In this document: in pieces, positions 14,672 through 23,600 of the stretch
Position numbering within the stretch: position 1 is the stretch's first letter
Layout of the letters: each line of letters opens with the position of its first letter
Source: Streptomyces sp. TRM68416
Lineage (GTDB): Bacteria > Actinomycetota > Actinomycetes > Streptomycetales > Streptomycetaceae
Length of the DNA stretch: 64,000 nucleotides
Reading direction: 5' to 3'
NCBI RefSeq assembly: GCF_014596915.1
Contig: NZ_JACVWU010000031.1
Location: 1-64,000, forward strand
Program-made: the position numbers and the translations under genes
The notes under the pieces: model-generated
The model's input: the letters and a program-made list of their open reading frames with translations, nothing else
Database searches by the model: none
What the model was told of the DNA's origin: nothing

Positions 14672-16141
14672 ATGCCTGAACGCCGTACCGTCGCACTCGT
14701 CACTCTTGGCTGCGCCCGCAACGAGGTGGACTCGGAGGAGCTCGCAGGCCGTTTGGAGGCGGACGGCTGGGATCTCGTGGAGGACGCCTCCGAAGCGGAC
14801 GTCGCCGTCGTCAACACCTGCGGCTTCGTCGAAGCCGCCAAGAAGGACTCCGTCGACGCCCTCCTGGAGGCGAACGACCTCAAGGGACACGGCAGAACCC
14901 AGGCCGTCGTGGCGGTGGGCTGCATGGCCGAGCGGTACGGCAAGGACCTCGCCGAGGCCCTCCCCGAGGCCGACGGCGTGCTCGGCTTCGACGACTACGC
15001 CGACATCTCCGACCGCCTGCAGACCATCCTGAACGGCGGCATCCACGCCTCGCACACCCCGCGCGACCGGCGCAAGCTGCTGCCGATCAGCCCGGCCGAG
15101 CGCCAGGAGTCGGCCGCCGAGGTCGCGCTTCCCGGACACGGGCCGGTGGACCTCCCGGACGGCCTCGCGCCCGCCTCGGGACCCCGTGCACCCCTGCGCC
15201 GCCGGCTCGACGGCGCCCCGGTGGCCTCGGTCAAGCTCGCTTCGGGCTGCGACCGGCGCTGCTCGTTCTGCGCCATCCCCTCCTTCCGCGGCTCCTTCAT
15301 CTCGCGCCGCCCCTCGGACGTCCTCAACGAGGCCCGCTGGCTGGCCGAGCAGGGCGTCAAGGAGATCATGCTGGTCTCCGAGAACAACACGTCCTACGGC
15401 AAGGACCTGGGCGACATCCGGCTGCTGGAGTCCCTGCTGCCCGAGCTCGCCGACGTCGACGGCCTCGAACGGGTGCGCGTCAGTTACCTCCAGCCGGCCG
15501 AGATGCGGCCCGGCCTCATCGACGTGCTGACCTCGACGCCCAAGGTCGCCCCGTACTTCGACCTCTCCTTCCAGCACTCCGCCCCCGGCGTGCTGCGCGC
15601 GATGCGCCGCTTCGGCGACACCGACCGCTTCCTGGAGCTGCTGGACACCATCCGGAGCAAGGCCCCCCAGGCGGGCGTGCGCTCCAACTTCATCGTCGGC
15701 TTCCCCGGCGAGAGCGAGGCCGACCTGGCCGAGCTGGAGCGTTTCCTGGGCGGCGCGCGGCTGGACGCCATCGGCGTCTTCGGCTACTCCGACGAGGAGG
15801 GCACGGAGGCGGCGACGTACGACAACAAGCTCGACGAGGACGTCGTCGCCGAGCGGCTGGCGCGGGTCTCCCGGCTCGCCGAGGAGCTCGTCTCACAGCG
15901 GGCCGAGGAGCGCCTGGGCGAAACCGTGCACGTTCTCGTGGAGTCGATCGACGAGGACGGCGTGTACGGCCGTGCGGAGCACCAGGCGCCGGAGACGGAC
16001 GGCCAGGTGCTGCTCACGAGCGGCGAAGGCCTGAGCATCGGCCGTATGGTCGAGGCGAAGGTGGTCGGCACCGAGGGCGTCGACCTGGTGGCCGAGCCGT
16101 TGCAGGGCACGCTCGCACGGAGTGAGGAGGCCGGCAGATGA
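14672..16141 (+). CDS. rimO: Ribosomal protein S12 methylthiotransferase RimO
   Basis: 489 aa radical-SAM enzyme of the MiaB/RimO family. It adds a methylthio group to an aspartate of ribosomal protein S12 using two 4Fe-4S clusters. The N-terminal UPF0004 domain has its cluster cysteines in TLGCARNEVDSE, VNTCGF and VGCMAERYG. The radical-SAM motif is CDRRCSFCAIP (Cys-x3-Cys-x2-Cys). A C-terminal TRAM domain follows (about 415-480). RimO is distinguished from MiaB by TLGCARN at the start; the genuine MiaB is encoded at 44874. The stop overlaps the pgsA start (ATGA), indicating translational coupling in a rimO-pgsA-cinA-clgR operon. Confidence 0.95.
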   Translation: MPERRTVALVTLGCARNEVDSEELAGRLEADGWDLVEDASEADVAVVNTCGFVEAAKKDSVDALLEANDLKGHGRTQAVVAVGCMAERYGKDLAEALPEADGVLGFDDYADISDRLQTILNGGIHASHTPRDRRKLLPISPAERQESAAEVALPGHGPVDLPDGLAPASGPRAPLRRRLDGAPVASVKLASGCDRRCSFCAIPSFRGSFISRRPSDVLNEARWLAEQGVKEIMLVSENNTSYGKDLGDIRLLESLLPELADVDGLERVRVSYLQPAEMRPGLIDVLTSTPKVAPYFDLSFQHSAPGVLRAMRRFGDTDRFLELLDTIRSKAPQAGVRSNFIVGFPGESEADLAELERFLGGARLDAIGVFGYSDEEGTEAATYDNKLDEDVVAERLARVSRLAEELVSQRAEERLGETVHVLVESIDEDGVYGRAEHQAPETDGQVLLTSGEGLSIGRMVEAKVVGTEGVDLVAEPLQGTLARSEEAGR

Positions 16142-16851
16142 CCGGAGTCCCGGCGTCCGCCGCGGGCGGCTCCGCCAAGGCGACGCCGACGGGACAGGCA
16201 TCCGGCGAGGCCGGGGGCGTGAAGCCCGCCAGGGGCGGGAAGATCGCGGCGGCGGCCGTCAACCAGGCCAGCGTCTGGAACATCGCCAACCTGCTGACCA
16301 TGCTCCGGCTGCTCCTCGTCCCCGCGTTCGTCGCGCTGATGCTCGCCGACGGCGGGTACGACCCGGCGTGGCGTTCGTTCGCCTGGGCGGCCTTCGCCAT
16401 CGCCATGATCACCGACCTGTTCGACGGGCATCTGGCCCGCACCTACAACCTGGTCACCGACTTCGGGAAGATCGCCGACCCCATCGCCGACAAGGCGATC
16501 ATGGGTGCGGCGCTCATCTGTCTGTCGGCGCTCGGCGATCTGCCGTGGTGGGTGACGGCCGTGATCCTCGGCAGGGAACTCGGGATCACGCTGCTTCGTT
16601 TTCTCGTCATCCGGTACGGCGTCATCCCGGCGAGCCGCGGCGGCAAGCTGAAGACCCTCACCCAGGGCGTGGCCGTCGGGATGTACATCCTGGCGCTGAC
16701 GGGGTGGCTGGCCACTCTGAGGTGGTGGGTGATGGCCGCGGCGGTCGTCCTGACCGTGGCGACCGGGCTCGACTATGTAAGACAGGCCATTGTGCTGCGC
16801 AGGCAGGGAATCGCCGAGCGCAAGGCGGCGTTGGAGGAGACGGAAGCGTGA
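16138..16851 (+). CDS. pgsA: CDP-diacylglycerol-glycerol-3-phosphate 3-phosphatidyltransferase
   Basis: 237 aa integral membrane enzyme making phosphatidylglycerol phosphate. After a 45-residue Gly/Ala-rich cytoplasmic tail comes NIANLLTMLRLLLVP and the CDP-alcohol transferase signature DGHLAR-x8-GKIADPIADK, giving the expected D-x2-D-G-x2-A-R-x8-G-x3-D-x3-D pattern. Five or six membrane helices follow. The start overlaps the rimO stop by four bases, and its own stop overlaps the GTG of cinA in the same way. The unusually long N-terminal tail may mean that translation really begins further in, but no better start is visible. Confidence 0.93.
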   Translation: MTGVPASAAGGSAKATPTGQASGEAGGVKPARGGKIAAAAVNQASVWNIANLLTMLRLLLVPAFVALMLADGGYDPAWRSFAWAAFAIAMITDLFDGHLARTYNLVTDFGKIADPIADKAIMGAALICLSALGDLPWWVTAVILGRELGITLLRFLVIRYGVIPASRGGKLKTLTQGVAVGMYILALTGWLATLRWWVMAAAVVLTVATGLDYVRQAIVLRRQGIAERKAALEETEA

Positions 16852-17393
16852 ATTCCCCGGCCGCTGACGTGGTGCGACTACTGACGGTGAAGGGCGAGAC
16901 CGTCGCCGTCGCCGAGTCACTGACCGGCGGTTTGGTTGCGGCGGAGATCACAGCGGCGCCCGGAGCCTCCAAGGCATTCCGGGGTTCGGTGACCGCCTAC
17001 GCCACGGAACTCAAGCACGAACTGCTCGGCGTCGACGCCACCCTGCTGGCGCAGCGCGGAGCGGTGGATCCGCAGGTCGCAGCCCAGATGGCGGCCGGAG
17101 TGCGCAAGGCTCTCGGCGCCGACTGGGGCATCGCGACGACCGGCGTCGCCGGGCCGGAGGAGCAGGACGGGCAGCCCGTGGGAACGGTCTTCGTGGCCGT
17201 CGACGGGCCCCGCACCGCGGATTCCGGCGTCTCGGGTGGCGGGAAAGTGACCTCGCTGCGGTTGAACGGCGACCGGGCGGAAATCCGTATGGAGAGTGTA
17301 CGGAGCGTACTCGCACTGCTCCTTCAGGAGCTTGCGGACGAACAGACCGGGAATGAGCGGGCACAGGATACGGAACAGAACGGGGGGTTTTGA
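16848..17393 (+). CDS. cinA: CinA C-terminal-domain protein, nicotinamide-nucleotide amidase type
   Basis: 181 aa, corresponding only to the C-terminal domain of CinA (PncC family). PncC proteins deamidate nicotinamide mononucleotide in pyridine nucleotide recycling. Conserved blocks are TVAVAESLTGGLVAAEIT, GSVTAYATELKHELLGV, GAVDPQVAAQMAAG and GIATTGVAGPEEQDGQPVGT. The N-terminal MoCF-like domain of long CinA proteins is absent, as is usual for the pgsA-linked actinobacterial copies. GTG 16848 overlaps the pgsA stop, with GGAGGA upstream. The C-terminus after about residue 160 is Glu/Gln-rich and probably disordered. Confidence 0.92.
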   Translation: MNSPAADVVRLLTVKGETVAVAESLTGGLVAAEITAAPGASKAFRGSVTAYATELKHELLGVDATLLAQRGAVDPQVAAQMAAGVRKALGADWGIATTGVAGPEEQDGQPVGTVFVAVDGPRTADSGVSGGGKVTSLRLNGDRAEIRMESVRSVLALLLQELADEQTGNERAQDTEQNGGF

Positions 17394-17502
17394 TGTTTGC
17401 AGCCCTGAGTGAACACGACATCGCTCCCCGCACGGCCGCGGCGCAAGGCGGTACGGTGGGGCGTGAAGGATGCGGCTACGCGGTCCGAGGAGGGAGCCAC
17501 CG

Positions 17503-17883
17503 ATGATTCTGCTCCGTCGCCTGCTGGGTGACGTGCTGCGTCGGCAGCGCCAGCGCCAGGGCCGTACTCTGCGCGAAGTCTCCTCGTCCGCCCGAGTTTC
17601 ACTCGGCTATCTCTCCGAGGTGGAGCGGGGGCAGAAGGAGGCTTCCTCCGAGCTGCTCGCCGCCATCTGCGACGCGTTGGACGTACGGATGTCCGAGCTC
17701 ATGCGGGAAGTGAGCGACGAGCTCGCCCTCGCGGAGCTGGCCCAGTCTGCTGCGGCCACACCCAGCGAACCCGTACCCACGTCGGTGCGTCCGATGCTGG
17801 GTTCCGTATCGGTGACCGGTGTGCCACCGGAACGGGTGACCATCAAGGCGCCCGCGGAGGCCGTGGACGTGGTCGCCGCGTGA
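17503..17883 (+). CDS. clgR: ClgR, XRE-family activator of clp and lon genes
   Basis: 126 aa. An N-terminal XRE helix-turn-helix (about 8-65) has RQRQRQGRTLREVSSSAR and VSLGYLSEVERGQKEASSEL. In Streptomyces and Corynebacterium ClgR, encoded just after pgsA-cinA, activates clpP1P2, clpC and lon. The protein ends in Val-Val-Ala-Ala, a C-terminus like an ssrA tag, fitting the known Clp-dependent turnover of ClgR. ATG 17503 has GAGGAGGGAG upstream. A 109-bp gap after cinA could hold a separate promoter; I did not find a convincing ClgR box (GTTCGC-N5-GCG) in it. Confidence 0.93.
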   Translation: MILLRRLLGDVLRRQRQRQGRTLREVSSSARVSLGYLSEVERGQKEASSELLAAICDALDVRMSELMREVSDELALAELAQSAAATPSEPVPTSVRPMLGSVSVTGVPPERVTIKAPAEAVDVVAA

Positions 17884-17930
17884 GCCTCACGTGCGCTGGT
17901 GCATGAGCTGATCGTGCGCTGAGAAGTGCG

Positions 17931-17988
17931 CGAAGCCCCGGCCGGGGTCTCTCCAGGCGAACTGGAGAGGCGACGGCCGGGGCTTTCG
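17931..17988 (+). terminator. Terminator after clgR
   Basis: A two-part hairpin: outer arms around AAGCCCCGGCCG / CGGCCGGGGCTT and inner arms CTCTCCAG / CTGGAGAG closing a GCGAA loop. It ends in a short T run. Because it lies just before the ferritin gene, translation of that gene should start beyond it. Confidence 0.85.
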
Positions 17989-18042
17989 TGCATCGTGGAG
18001 GGCGTGGCACTCGGGGCCGAGCACAGCGATCGGAGCATGTGG

Positions 18043-18513
18043 ATGTACGTCGTGAAGAGCCCGTTGTCCGAGGCCGACCTCAAGACCGTGTCCGGGGCGC
18101 TGCAGGGCGCGCTGGTCGACCTGGTGGACCTCGCCCTGGTGGCGAAGCAGATCCACTGGAACGTGGTCGGGCCGCGCTTCCGCTCCGTCCACCTCCAGCT
18201 CGACGAGGTCGTCGACATCGCCCGGACGCACTCCGACACGGTGGCGGAGCGCGCCTCGGCCCTGGGCGTCCCGCCCGACGGGCGCGCCGCCACGGTGGCC
18301 GCCGGCAGCGGCATCGGGGCGGTTTCCGACGGCTGGGTGAAGGACACGGAGGCGGTGGGCACGCTCGTGGACGCGCTCGGAGCGGTGATCGGCCGGATGC
18401 GCGAACGGGTGGCGGCGACCGGGGACGCGGATCCGGTCAGCCAGGATCTCTTCATCGGGATCACCGCGGATCTGGAGAAGCATCACTGGATGTTCCAGGC
18501 CGAGAACGGCTGA
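18043..18513 (+). CDS. Dps-like ferritin (DNA starvation/stress protein)
   Basis: 156 aa. The four-helix ferritin fold is recognisable from LVDLALVAKQIHWNVVGPRF and SVHLQLDEVVDIARTHSD, which carry the His, Asp and Glu that build the intersubunit ferroxidase site of Dps. C-terminal DLFIGITADLEKHHWMFQAE is also typical. Dps dodecamers oxidise and store iron and protect DNA; this copy lacks a long Lys-rich tail, so DNA binding is uncertain. ATG 18043 has GGAG seven bases upstream and lies after the clgR terminator; the frame extends further but would run through that hairpin. It stands alone. Confidence 0.9.
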   Translation: MYVVKSPLSEADLKTVSGALQGALVDLVDLALVAKQIHWNVVGPRFRSVHLQLDEVVDIARTHSDTVAERASALGVPPDGRAATVAAGSGIGAVSDGWVKDTEAVGTLVDALGAVIGRMRERVAATGDADPVSQDLFIGITADLEKHHWMFQAENG

Positions 18514-18636
18514 GGGGGCGGGGGCCGGGCCGGTTCCGGGCGGGGTCGGGCTGGCTGGGCTGCTTCGGTGTGCCGCTCGTGCGCCCTTTCGGTCGCGGGG
18601 GGTGTGGATCAGCATCGGGTGCAGTGGGCTCGTGGG

Positions 18637-18717
18637 GTGCATTGGGCGCATTGGGCGCATTGGGCGTCTCGGGCGCATCGGGCGCATCGCGCTCGCCGGG
18701 CGCGTCAGGCTCATCGG
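18637..18717. repeat. Degenerate 9-bp tandem repeat
   Basis: Nine units of 9 bp, consensus GCGCATYGG, in the gap between the ferritin gene and a small membrane-protein gene. The first three units are nearly identical and later ones are more diverged. No gene explains it. Confidence 0.75.
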
Positions 18718-18734
18718 GCCGGAGGAGGTGGGCC

Positions 18735-19013
18735 ATGGCGGGGCGGATAGTGCGCTGGGGGGCTGCTCTCGCGTGCGGGGCGGTGTGGTGGTGGGCCGTG
18801 CTGCGGCTCGCGGTGGCGCCGGACGCGGGGGTGCTGGAGGGGGCGGTTGCCGCCGGCGGCTGGGGGCTGAGCCTGCTGCCGGTGCACTGCGTGCCCAAGG
18901 CGCGGGCGGCGGGTGCCCTGGCCGAGGGGCGGTGGGGACAGGCCTGGCGGGCGGCCGGGGTCACCACGGCATCGCCACACCGCCGTTCGGACGCAGGATC
19001 TGACCTGTCGTGA
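18735..19013 (+). CDS. Small hydrophobic protein of unknown function
   Basis: 92 aa. I do not recognise the family. GGAGGAGG at 18721-18728 precedes ATG 18735 at good distance, and third codon positions are G/C-rich through most of the frame. Residues 5-28 form one hydrophobic segment (WGAALACGAVWWWAVLRLAV) and 38-52 a second (GGWGLSLLPVHCVPK), so a membrane location is likely. The last 18 codons overlap the 3' end of the convergent SDR gene and look less gene-like (many Ser and Arg), so the C-terminus may be an accidental extension. Confidence 0.6.
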   Translation: MAGRIVRWGAALACGAVWWWAVLRLAVAPDAGVLEGAVAAGGWGLSLLPVHCVPKARAAGALAEGRWGQAWRAAGVTTASPHRRSDAGSDLS

Positions 19014-19722
19014 AGGCCGAGGCGTCGCTGGCCAGATGCAGTACGGCGTGGGCGACGTCCTCCGGTTCGCCGACCCGGCCCAGGGGTGACATACGGGCCA
19101 TGAGCGCCTCGGTCCGCGCCTGCGCCTCGCCGTGGCGGTCGGTCATGGGGGTGCGGATCCAGCCCGGCGCGACCGCGTTGACGCGGATGCCGTGGCGGCC
19201 GACCTCGGCCGCCAGGGTCTTCGTCAGCTGGACCACGGCTGCCTTGGCGGCGCCGTAGCAGAGCAGGCCCGGGCCGCCGGTGTCCACGGCGCCCGAGGCC
19301 ATGGTGACGATGCTGCCCCTCACACGCCGGGCGAGCATCAGGCGGGCGGCCGCCTGGCAGGCGTAGAGCACGCCCTTGAAGTTGACGCTCAGGACGCGGT
19401 CGAGGTCCTCGTCACGAGTCTCCAGGACGGGGCTGCTGTGCATGATCCCGGCGACGGCGGCCAATACGTGCAGGGTGCCGCAGCTTTCGACCGCCTGCTG
19501 GAGCTGGACGCGGTCCGTGACGTCGAGGGGGTGGGTGCGGGCGGCGCCGCCCCGGTCCTTGATCAGGGTCGCCGTCTCGTGCAGGCCCTGTGCGTCGCGG
19601 TCCGCGCAGTGCACGGTGGCGCCCGCCTCGGCGAGGAGGACGGCCGAGGCGCGGCCGATGCCGCTCGCCGCGCCGGTGACGAATGCGGTGCGTCCGCTGA
19701 GGTCGTACGCGCTGACGGCCAT
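18961..19722 (-). CDS. Short-chain dehydrogenase/reductase
   Basis: 253 aa classical SDR. The NAD(P)-binding TGAASGIG motif is at about 15-22, the NNAG equivalent reads AAVAG, and the catalytic Ser lies near VTMASGAV. The active-site Tyr and Lys are in CYGAAKAAV, followed by NAVAPGWIRTPM. The Asp after the second strand (HCADRD) suggests NAD preference. The substrate cannot be told. ATG 19722 has no ribosome site, but TTGACG-18-TACGGT places transcription at the ATG, so the mRNA is probably leaderless. The -35 overlaps the stop codon of the upstream nei gene. Confidence 0.88.
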   Translation of the reverse strand: MAVSAYDLSGRTAFVTGAASGIGRASAVLLAEAGATVHCADRDAQGLHETATLIKDRGGAARTHPLDVTDRVQLQQAVESCGTLHVLAAVAGIMHSSPVLETRDEDLDRVLSVNFKGVLYACQAAARLMLARRVRGSIVTMASGAVDTGGPGLLCYGAAKAAVVQLTKTLAAEVGRHGIRVNAVAPGWIRTPMTDRHGEAQARTEALMARMSPLGRVGEPEDVAHAVLHLASDASAFTTGQILRPNGGVAMPW

Positions 19723-19728
19723 GGAGGG

Positions 19729-19758
19729 ACCGTACGAGAGTTTCTGACGGATCGTCAA
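19729..19758 (-). promoter_or_regulatory. Promoter of leaderless SDR gene
   Basis: On the minus strand TTGACG (19758-19753) and TACGGT (19734-19729) are separated by 18 bp. Six bases then lead to the ATG at 19722. This is the best -35/-10 pair among the leaderless starts of the window. Confidence 0.68.
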
Positions 19759-20579
19759 TTGGCGGAGTGGTGTGAGCTTCTGCGCGAGGGGGCCGGGCCG
19801 GTCTGGCAGGTGGGGCACCAGTACGTGGGGCGCTCGCGGGAGCCGTCGCCCTGGTCGGCGGCGCGGATCGGGGTGCGGCAGCGCAGGCAGGGGCGGGGTG
19901 CGCGGCCGTAGACGAACAGGTCCTGGCCCCGGCGGCCCGTGGTGCTGCGGACCGGGCGGTCCCGGTTGGCCTCCAGGAGCTTCTTGGCCAGTACGGGGAG
20001 CTTCGCTGCGCGGTCGGACGGGAGGGCGCCGGCCGGGAGCCAGGGGGTGACCCCGAGCAGGAAGCAGAGCTCGCTCTTGTAGATGTTGCCGATGCCGGCG
20101 AGGTTGCGCTGGTCGAGGAGGGCCTCGCCGAGGGGGCGGGCGGGGTCCTTGAGCAGGTTCGCGAGGGCCAGTTCGGGGTCCCAGTCCGGGCCCAGGAGGT
20201 CGGGGCCGAGGTGGCCGACGGCTCTGGATTCCTCGCTGGTGCGCAGGAGTTCGAGGACGGGGAGGCGGTAGCCGACGGCTGTGCGGTCGGCGGTGGAGAG
20301 GACGGCGCGGATCTGGTGGGTGGGGCCACCGGTCCAGCGCCGGCGGGCGGCGTAGATCTTCCAGGAGCCTTCCATGCCGAGGTGGGAGTGGAGGGTCAGG
20401 CCGCCCTCGACGCGGGCGAGGAGATGCTTGCCCCGCGGGGTGACGTCCAGGACCGTGCGGCCCGCGAGGTCGGCCGTGGCGTACTTGGGCACCCGCAGGT
20501 CGCTGCCGGTCAGCACCTTGCCGGCGAGGGCGCCGTGCAGGCGCTGCGCGGCCTGCCAGACCGTGTCTCCTTCGGGCAT
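19755..20579 (-). CDS. nei: Endonuclease VIII-like DNA glycosylase/AP lyase (Fpg/Nei family)
   Basis: 274 aa. It begins MPEGDTVW: after Met removal the N-terminal Pro is the Schiff-base nucleophile and Glu3 the acid, and the Thr after Gly-Asp is typical of Nei as opposed to Fpg. The beta-clamp lysine lies in RGKHLLARVEGG. The helix-two-turn-helix has NLAGIGNIYKSELCFL, and the C-terminal zinc finger has CLRCRTPI and CPTC. It excises oxidised pyrimidines and nicks the abasic site. It sits 64 bp downstream of the Lhr helicase gene on the same strand, so the two may form a repair operon. Confidence 0.92.
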   Translation of the reverse strand: MPEGDTVWQAAQRLHGALAGKVLTGSDLRVPKYATADLAGRTVLDVTPRGKHLLARVEGGLTLHSHLGMEGSWKIYAARRRWTGGPTHQIRAVLSTADRTAVGYRLPVLELLRTSEESRAVGHLGPDLLGPDWDPELALANLLKDPARPLGEALLDQRNLAGIGNIYKSELCFLLGVTPWLPAGALPSDRAAKLPVLAKKLLEANRDRPVRSTTGRRGQDLFVYGRAPRPCLRCRTPIRAADQGDGSRERPTYWCPTCQTGPAPSRRSSHHSAN

Positions 20580-20643
20580 GGGTCAAGGGTGGCACGGGGG
20601 CTGGTGCGGGGCAGGGGGAGGCACGGGCCTCGGAGGGCCTGGG

Positions 20644-23600
20644 TCAGGCGCGTAGGCGTAGTCCGCGTGGGGTGGCGATGAATCCCGCCGCTTCCAGAAG
20701 GGTGCCGATGGGGGAGGTCAGGGCCGAGGCGCCGTTGACGCGTTCGACCGTGACCGTGCCGAGGGAACCCGCGCGTGCGGCCGCCGCGAGTGCTTCGGCG
20801 GCTGCCGACAGGCGGGGGTCGTCGGCGGGGGTGTCGTCGGTCGCGGTGGGCCAGGCCAGCAGCGTCTTGCCGCCGCGCTCCATGTAGAGGGTCAGCTCGC
20901 CGTCGACCAGGACCACCAGCGAGCCAGCCTTGCGGCCCGGCTTGTGTCCGGCGCCGGTCGGCGGCTCGGGCCAGGGCAGGGCGGCGCCGTACGCGTTCGC
21001 GGGGTCGGCGGCGGCGAGCACCACGGCTCGGGAGTCGGGGGTGGGGCGTGGCCGGCGGCCGGCGGGGTGGGTGGGGTCGTGGGGGGCGGGCGCGTGGTCG
21101 CGCGGGGAGATGTACTCGTCGGGCCTGGTGGGGGTGTGGGGTGCGGGCGAGGGGGACCAGTTTTCGGCCGGGTCGAAGGGATCGAAGACGCGCGTGTTCG
21201 CGAAGGGGTCGTCGGAGGGGGCCGGGAGGCTCTCGCCGCGGTCCCGGGCGTTCGCCACCGCGCGCAGCCGGTCCACCGCGCCGTCCATCGCGAACTGGGC
21301 GGCCCCCAGGCCCTCCACCACATAACCGCGCCTGGCCTGGCCGCTCTCCTCGAACACGGACAGGATGCGGTACGTCGCCGAGAAGCCGCCCTCGACGCCC
21401 TCCGCGGAGACCGCTCCCCGCGTCACCACGCCGTGCCGGTCGAGGAGGGTGCGGGCCAGGGCGTGGGCGCGGACGGTGGGGTCGGTCTCGTGCGCAGGGA
21501 GCAGCGACCAGCGGCCGGCGACCGTCGGCGGGCCCGTGCGCGAGGCGGAGCGGGCGGCGGCCGTGAGGGAGCCGTAGCGCCCGCGCGGGACGGTGCGCTT
21601 GGCGCGGTGGGCCGTGGAGCCCGCGGTGCGGCCCGAGCCGAGCAGGGAGCGCAGGGGGGCCAGGGTGTCGTTCGTCAGCCGGCCCGACCAGGCCAGGTCC
21701 CAGACGGCGTCGGCGAGCTGCGGGTCGGTGGCCTCCGGGTGCGTGGTCGCGCGGACCTGGTCGGCGATCTGCCGGAAGAACAGGCCGTAGCCGCCGGACA
21801 GCGCGTTCAGGACGGACTGGTGGAGCGGGGTCAGTTCCAGGGGGTGGGGCGGGGGCAGCAGCAGGGGAGCGGCGTCCGCCATGTAGAGGGAGACCCAACC
21901 GTCCTTGCCAGGCAGGGAACCGGCTCCGGCCCACACCACCTCTCCGGCCGCGGTGAGCTCGTCGAGCATGGCGGGCGTGTAGCCCGCGACACGGGACGGC
22001 AGGACGAGCTTCTCCAGGGCGGACGCGGGCACCGAGGCGCCCTGCAACTGCTCGACGGCGCGCACGAGCCCGTCGATGCCGCGCAGTCCGTGGCCCTTGC
22101 CGATGTGCTGCCACTGGGGCAGGAACTGGGCGAGGGCGGCCGGGGGCACCGGTTCGAGCTCATGGCGCAGGGCGGCGAGGGATCGGCGGCGCAGTCGGCG
22201 CAGGACGGCCGCGTCGCACCACTCCTGGCCGATGCCGGCCGGATGGAACTCGCCCTGGACGACCCTGCCCGACGCGGTCAGCCGCTGGAGCGCCCCCTCG
22301 GTGACGGCGACGCCGAGGCCGAAGCGGGCCGCCGCCGTGACCGACGTGAACGGGCCGTGGGTGCGGGCGTAGCGCGCGAGGAGGTCGCCCAGGGGGTCCT
22401 TCACCGGTTCCGTGAAGGCCTCCGGGACACCGACCGGCAGTGCGGTGCCGAGGGCGTCGCGCAGGCGGCCCGCGTCCTCGATCGCCGCCCAGTGGTCGAC
22501 GCCGGCGATCCGGACCCGGATGGTGCGGCGGGCGGCGGCCAGCTCCCGGGCCCACTGCGGTTCGGCGCCCCGCTCGGCCAGCTCGGCGTCGGTCAGCGGG
22601 CCGAGCAGGCGGAGGATGTCCGCCACGGCCTCCGGGTCCTTGACCCGGCGGTCCTCGGTGAGCCACTGGAGTTCTCGTTCCAGCTCGGTCAGGACCTCGG
22701 CGTCCAGCAGCTCGCGCAGTTCCGCCTGGCCGAGCAGTTCGGCCAGCAGCCGGGAGTCGAGGGACAGGGCCGCGGCGCGGCGTTCGGCGAGCGGGGAGTC
22801 GCCCTCGTAGAGGAACTGGGCGACGTATCCGAACAGGAGGGAGCGGGCGAAGGGGGACGGCTCGGGGGTGGTGACCTCGACCAGGCGCACCTTGCGGGAC
22901 TCCAGATCGCCCATGAGCTCGGTGAGCCCGGGGACGTCGAAGACGTCCTGGAGGCATTCGCGGACCGCCTCCAGGACGATCGGGAACGAGCCGAACTCGC
23001 TCGCCACCTGAAGCAGTTGGGCGGCCCGCTGGCGCTGCTGCCACAGCGGGGTGCGCTTGCCGGGGTTGCGGCGCGGCAGCAGCAGGGCGCGGGCCGCGCA
23101 CTCGCGGAAGCGGGAGGCGAACAGGGCCGAGCCGCCCACCTGGTCGGTGACGATCTGGTCGACGTCGCCCTTGTCGAAGACGACGTCGGCCGCTCCGACG
23201 GGGGCCTGGTCCGCGTCGTACTCCGTGCCGGCTTTCGCCGGTTCCCGGTCGAGCAGGTCCAGGCTCATCAGGTCGGCGTCGGGCAGCCGCAGGACGATGC
23301 CGTCGTCGGCGTGCATGACCTGCGCGTCCATGCCGTACCGCTCGGAGAGGCGGGCGCCGAGCGCGAGCGCCCACGGGGCGTGCACCTGAGCACCGAAGGG
23401 GGAGTGCACGACGACCCGCCAGTCGCCGAGCTCGTCCCGGAAGCGCTCCACGACGATGGTGCGGTCGTCCGGGATGTGGCCGCAGGCCTCGCGCTGTTCG
23501 TCCAGGTAGGACAGGACGTTGTCCGCGGCCCAGGCGTCCAGGCCCGCGGCGAGCAGGCGCAGACGGGCGTCCTCCTGGGTGAGCGAACCGACCTCGCGCA

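Noticed and set aside
17926..18042. Longer N-terminus for the Dps-like protein
   Set aside because: It would translate through the clgR terminator hairpin, and ATG 18043 has a well-placed ribosome site.
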